DNA of 64,000 nt from Bretschneidera sinensis. Lineage: Eukaryota > Streptophyta > Magnoliopsida > Brassicales > Akaniaceae. Below the pieces are notes generated by a model, which saw only the letters and a list, made by a program, of their open reading frames with translations, did not search any database and was not told the DNA's origin. Location: positions 64,064,001 to 64,128,000 of the forward strand of contig CM043698.1 of NCBI GenBank assembly GCA_023935145.1, given 5' to 3'. This document shows positions 59,988 through 64,000 of the stretch, piece by piece (position 1 is the first letter of the stretch; the number at the start of each line of letters is the position of its first letter). The position numbers and the translations under genes were made by a program.

Positions 59988-62900
59988 TTATATAAAATAA
60001 AAATAAAAATTTGATTTGAGTGCCCTGACACTTTAAGCCATGACCTTTTAATAGTGACAATTTGAATCCTCATATTTGAAAATTGTAACAATGTAAACAA
60101 TTCGTTAAAATTCTGTCCACATTACTAGCAGAAGTATATGTGTCATTGTATAAACAATTTAAAAAATTTATAATTTTGTTTTAATTTTAAGTTGATTTAA
60201 TTTTGTTAAGGTTTTTTTTTATCAATAAGACATGTGTCTTTTTCAATTATGAATTTGAATGAAATATGGATGGATTGTTAATACTGCTACAACTTTCAAA
60301 TGTGAGGGTTCAAATTTTCATAATTAAAATGTCATAATTTGGTGCTAAGAGCTTCTAAATTTTGGGAGTTAAAGTGCATTTAAGCCTCAAATTTTTAACG
60401 CTCTTTAAGCACCAAAAATTTTGTGATTTTATTGCATATATAATCCTTTTGTTCTTTAAGTTTTAGTATTGTATAAAGGTAGTAAACTTTTCAAAAAATT
60501 GTGTGGGTTAGGGATGTTAAAAACCAATCTGACACCCAAAAAATTTAATTTACTCAATTTGGTTTGGATGATTTTTTTTTTTTTTTGAAGAACAGTGATG
60601 GGTTGATTATGGAAGTAAAATTCTACTTCTGGACTAATAGTTGGGTGATAGCAGATACAGTCTTTCATTCGACTCGGACTTTCACCCATCCCATTTGCTC
60701 TTGTGAATACCGATTTTACCCTTGGTAGATCATCATATTTATAAAAATACATTTACTTTATATAAGCTTTTTTTTCTTCACACATTTTATTTAAGATATT
60801 TGATAGCATGTTCACGTTAGGAAGTAAGTTTGTATTGTTAAACAACGACACAAATTTTTTTTATGAAAATATACACAAGTCCAGTTGTACAAGTTTATAG
60901 GTGGATAATTCAACATTTATACTTTTTTTATAAAAAAAAAAACAAAATGAATGTGGATCACCTTTTCACATGCATTGAGTGGGTTTGGGTAAAAAAATTC
61001 TCATATGATTACTAGGTTGTAGTGAAAGTAGATGATGAATTTTAACATGGGGCCTGATGGAATGACTTATGCATTTTGCATCTGATTCGACTCATCGATA
61101 TCTTTAGTTTGGGCCACTATTTTTTTTTATGAAAAAATATAAAATAAAACTTAAAAAAGGATAAAAAAATCATGATTCCAGTGTTTAAAGCTGTGTACAT
61201 AAGTATTCCCTCTCGATTATAATCATCATAATAAGAAAAAGAATTAAACCTAAAATAATTTATAAATAAAAAATACTTACATCTTGCTAATAATAATTTT
61301 GTTTAGTGGTAAAACGAAAAAGATTGAAGCTCAAAGACTATAAGATTACGGGTTTGATTTTCACTAATTTTAAGTGTGGGTTGTTTGTTCATTATTTTAA
61401 AGAAACAAGTCACTTTATTAAATTGAAAAATATCTTTAAGAATTCAAGGGGTTATAAGAGTTGGAGTCTTCCTCATCCAAATACACATCAAAGATAGATT
61501 TAGCATATCTAACTAACTCATAAACCACAAGATTAACATCCATACGAACATTAGAACACCTAACTAAACAAATACATAATAAATTTGAGCCATTCAACAA
61601 GATATCCAAAATTAGTCAAGCAAACCAAATCCTATCCATTTGGCTAGGATTTTCTATTTTCTATTTTTATTTTAAGTTAGCCCACAATATAATATTATAG
61701 ACAAAGAATTATTAAAAAAAATGCTTAGTCTATGTTATTGCGTTTTTTCTTATTTTTTCATATTTTAGATCGTTATTATAAAAACAAAAAATAATGTTAA
61801 CATCACACATTAAATGAAATATATAAAATAATTATATTTAATATATTTAAATAAATCAAATCGAGTCAATTTATTTTATAATTTTTCAAACCCACTCTAA
61901 TTTATAAATCGGGTTTAAATTTTTGCCAAAGTTCAATACATTAATAAATTTTGTTGTCAAAACCTTTAAAAACTACAACCAAATCAACGGATTGGATGAG
62001 CGAACCGATGGTCAACTCTAATTGAATTTATTGCCTTATGGAAAGCATGCGCATACGCCCGCCTCTTCGGCACGATGGTTGGGCCTTTTCCGTCGCAATT
62101 GGAGAACGTGTGTTCGTGATGTATCTAGGGTAAGTTTTTCTTTTTCTTCTGCAATTGTTTGTATGATTTGAAGTTTTTGTAAAAAGAAAAACACGTACAC
62201 CTTGATGCTGGGTCCCTTAATATTGAACCGAACCTAACGGCGGGATGGTGCGAGCCACTGTTGTGGACTCGGCTCGCGAATAGTCGAGCCAATGGGTCAA
62301 ATACCAAATTAACTTAGAGCTGAAGAGCCGTGAGACGGTGAAAGGCATAAAATTATTGCGTTCCTGGGATGGTCGAATTGCCACGCACCATGATTAGCCA
62401 CCAACCAGGTAATCAAATACAGTTGTGGCTACCATTTCTCCACGTCAGTCTCCTGATTACATCACTCTCTTTCTTTCTTTTCATATTCTCCTTGCTTTCG
62501 CTCTAAACACAAAAATAAAAAGGCATACATCAAATTCAATGTATATAAAATAATATGCTAATGGGACGCGTTCAGTGGATGGCATGGGGACACGTGCATT
62601 TTTAAATATATGTTTAGAAATTTGAAATATTTGTACAAATGGTGATAAAACTTAAAAGATCGGTTTGATTTACAGACATAATTATAATAAAATATAATTA
62701 TGATTATAATGAGATATGATGAAAATAAATTAAAGTTTGATTATTTTAATTCTATGTTTAATTCATAAAATTTTTAAATAAAATTTAAAATAGAATAATA
62801 AATATAAAAATTAAAATACCTTCTCATTTTTGTCTATAAACTCTTCATATATATCTATAATTTTTTTCTTTCATTTTTTTTTCTAATTCAAAGCAACCAA

Positions 62901-64000
62901 AAACAAAAAAAAGAGTGAAACCTAGATCTATGGATCTCCATCGGCATTACTGTCGCGTTGGTATGGCGCTGCTGTCGCGTTGGTACGACGCTACAACCAC
63001 GCTGCTACGGCTTAGTTGTCTCCAATCCTCATGCAAATCTGGAGGAAGAAGAAGGAAGAAGAGATGGAGGAGGAGGAAGAAGAAGAAAAAAAAAGTGGGA
63101 AAAAGACGATGAAGTGGTCTGCTGCAAGGGTAGAATGGGTATAAAATAATAATAATCCAATAGAAATGGGATTACTTTTGTCTCATGGGAGGTGAGAGAG
63201 AATTTTTTGGATCATGATTAGTTTTACCTCACCCTAATTTTAGATGAATAGTAAATCTCTCAAATCAAACATAAGATTCATTGTTTATGTTAAACTAATT
63301 TAATTTTGTCCTAAATTTGTCCCATAAATCAAACTGCCACAAAGAGTTTATTTTATTAATTTTTTTTAAATTTTAACTTCCCATTTTTTTCTCAATATCA
63401 CTAAAAAAAACCAAGTTTTTTTGTTATATATATAAAAAATTTAAATATACTTTAAAAACTTTTTAATTTCATGATAAGAGTTTGACTCGACAGTTTGTCC
63501 CCGCAAAGAATGGTGTTGGATCCGTCCTCGTATAAACATATACATATATCGTTGATATGTAGAAATCTCTTTATACTTATTTGGTTAAAACTAACATCTT
63601 GTAGGTAAACGATCACTTAATTTCATCTAGAAGAACTTTTTATATAATAAAAAATGTACGAAAATATTATACAAGGTTTTGGTAAAATTGTGCGTTTACA
63701 ATATGTTTGATATACTATAATTGTTAATTCCTTTTCGGGTAAATTCTTGGTGTTTGGCAAATTTTAAGTTTGGTTTATTTAAAAACGAGGGATTAACAAT
63801 TCAAGATAATGTCAAATATATAAATATTTATCAATATGTTTTGTTTTATTGGTAAAAGGTTCAAGTTTGAGACTTTAAGACTACAAGATTTTATGTTTAA
63901 GACTTTAAATAAGTAATGTGGTAAGATTGCGGGTAAAGAGACTAAAATAGAAAATTAGAGTTTGTGTATTCTGACTGCATAATCATACAGTAGAAGAATC
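59988..64000. other. Intergenic, no gene identified
   Basis: AT-rich except for a GC-richer patch at 62,040-62,420 and a purine-rich stretch at 63,040-63,110 whose Arg/Lys-rich frames are low-complexity translations. Neither shows a gene structure, transposon ends or RNA gene that I can recognise. Confidence 0.5.

Noticed and set aside
62915..63149. Arg/Lys-rich frames near 63.0 kb
   Set aside because: Translation of a GAA/GGA-rich low-complexity tract; no domain, intron signals or homologous pattern.

Overview
This is a window of a flowering-plant nuclear genome, most likely a eudicot. The evidence is AT-rich sequence, short GT-AG introns, a plastid ADP-glucose pyrophosphorylase gene, plant defensin genes, a phytochrome-signalling gene of the PCH1 type and several plant transposon classes. 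Nothing in the sequence identifies the species. All gene models below were assembled by eye from splice signals and reading frames.

Layout. Positions 1-18,400 hold a small defensin cluster on the + strand. It lies in a diverged tandem segmental duplication (about 1-7,020 and 9,150-14,970), followed by a third, frameshifted defensin (16,680-17,176) and a possible fragment of a fourth. The cluster is cut by two related Mutator-like insertions (7,726-8,276 and 9,337-10,519), tandem repeats and copia-type LTR relics. Positions 18,500-22,400 are gene-poor and hold a MITE and a short SINE-like insertion. RPS25 (four exons, 108 aa) occupies 22,808-25,094. A hAT-type element with a perfect 13-bp inverted repeat and an 8-bp target duplication occupies 25,974-34,379. 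It carries fragments of a PPR gene and was later split by a 6.9-kb copia retrotransposon (26,714-33,633, minus strand, defective). A complete 14-exon gene for the large subunit of ADP-glucose pyrophosphorylase lies at 37,481-41,578 (527 aa). A decaying PV42-type CBS-domain (SnRK1 gamma-like) gene at 42,478-48,179 is interrupted by a 1.87-kb non-autonomous LTR element. On the minus strand at 50,291-53,411 is a 734-aa PCH1/PCHL-like gene. Its promoter, leader and first codons are present as three tandem copies of about 2.25 kb (53,392-59,987). The last 4 kb hold nothing I can identify.

The most unusual structure is the tandem triplication of the PCH1-like upstream region. Each copy keeps a start codon and promoter-like sequence, but only the gene-proximal copy has lost the GT of a well-formed leader splice donor that the two distal copies retain. 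Next most notable are the gene-fragment-carrying hAT element with its nested copia, the array of 12-bp palindromes just upstream of the copia TATA box, and the defensin cluster, whose three members have each diverged or broken differently. RPS25 (translation), AGPase (starch synthesis) and the PCH1-like gene (light signalling) are ordinary nuclear genes and form no shared operon-like system.
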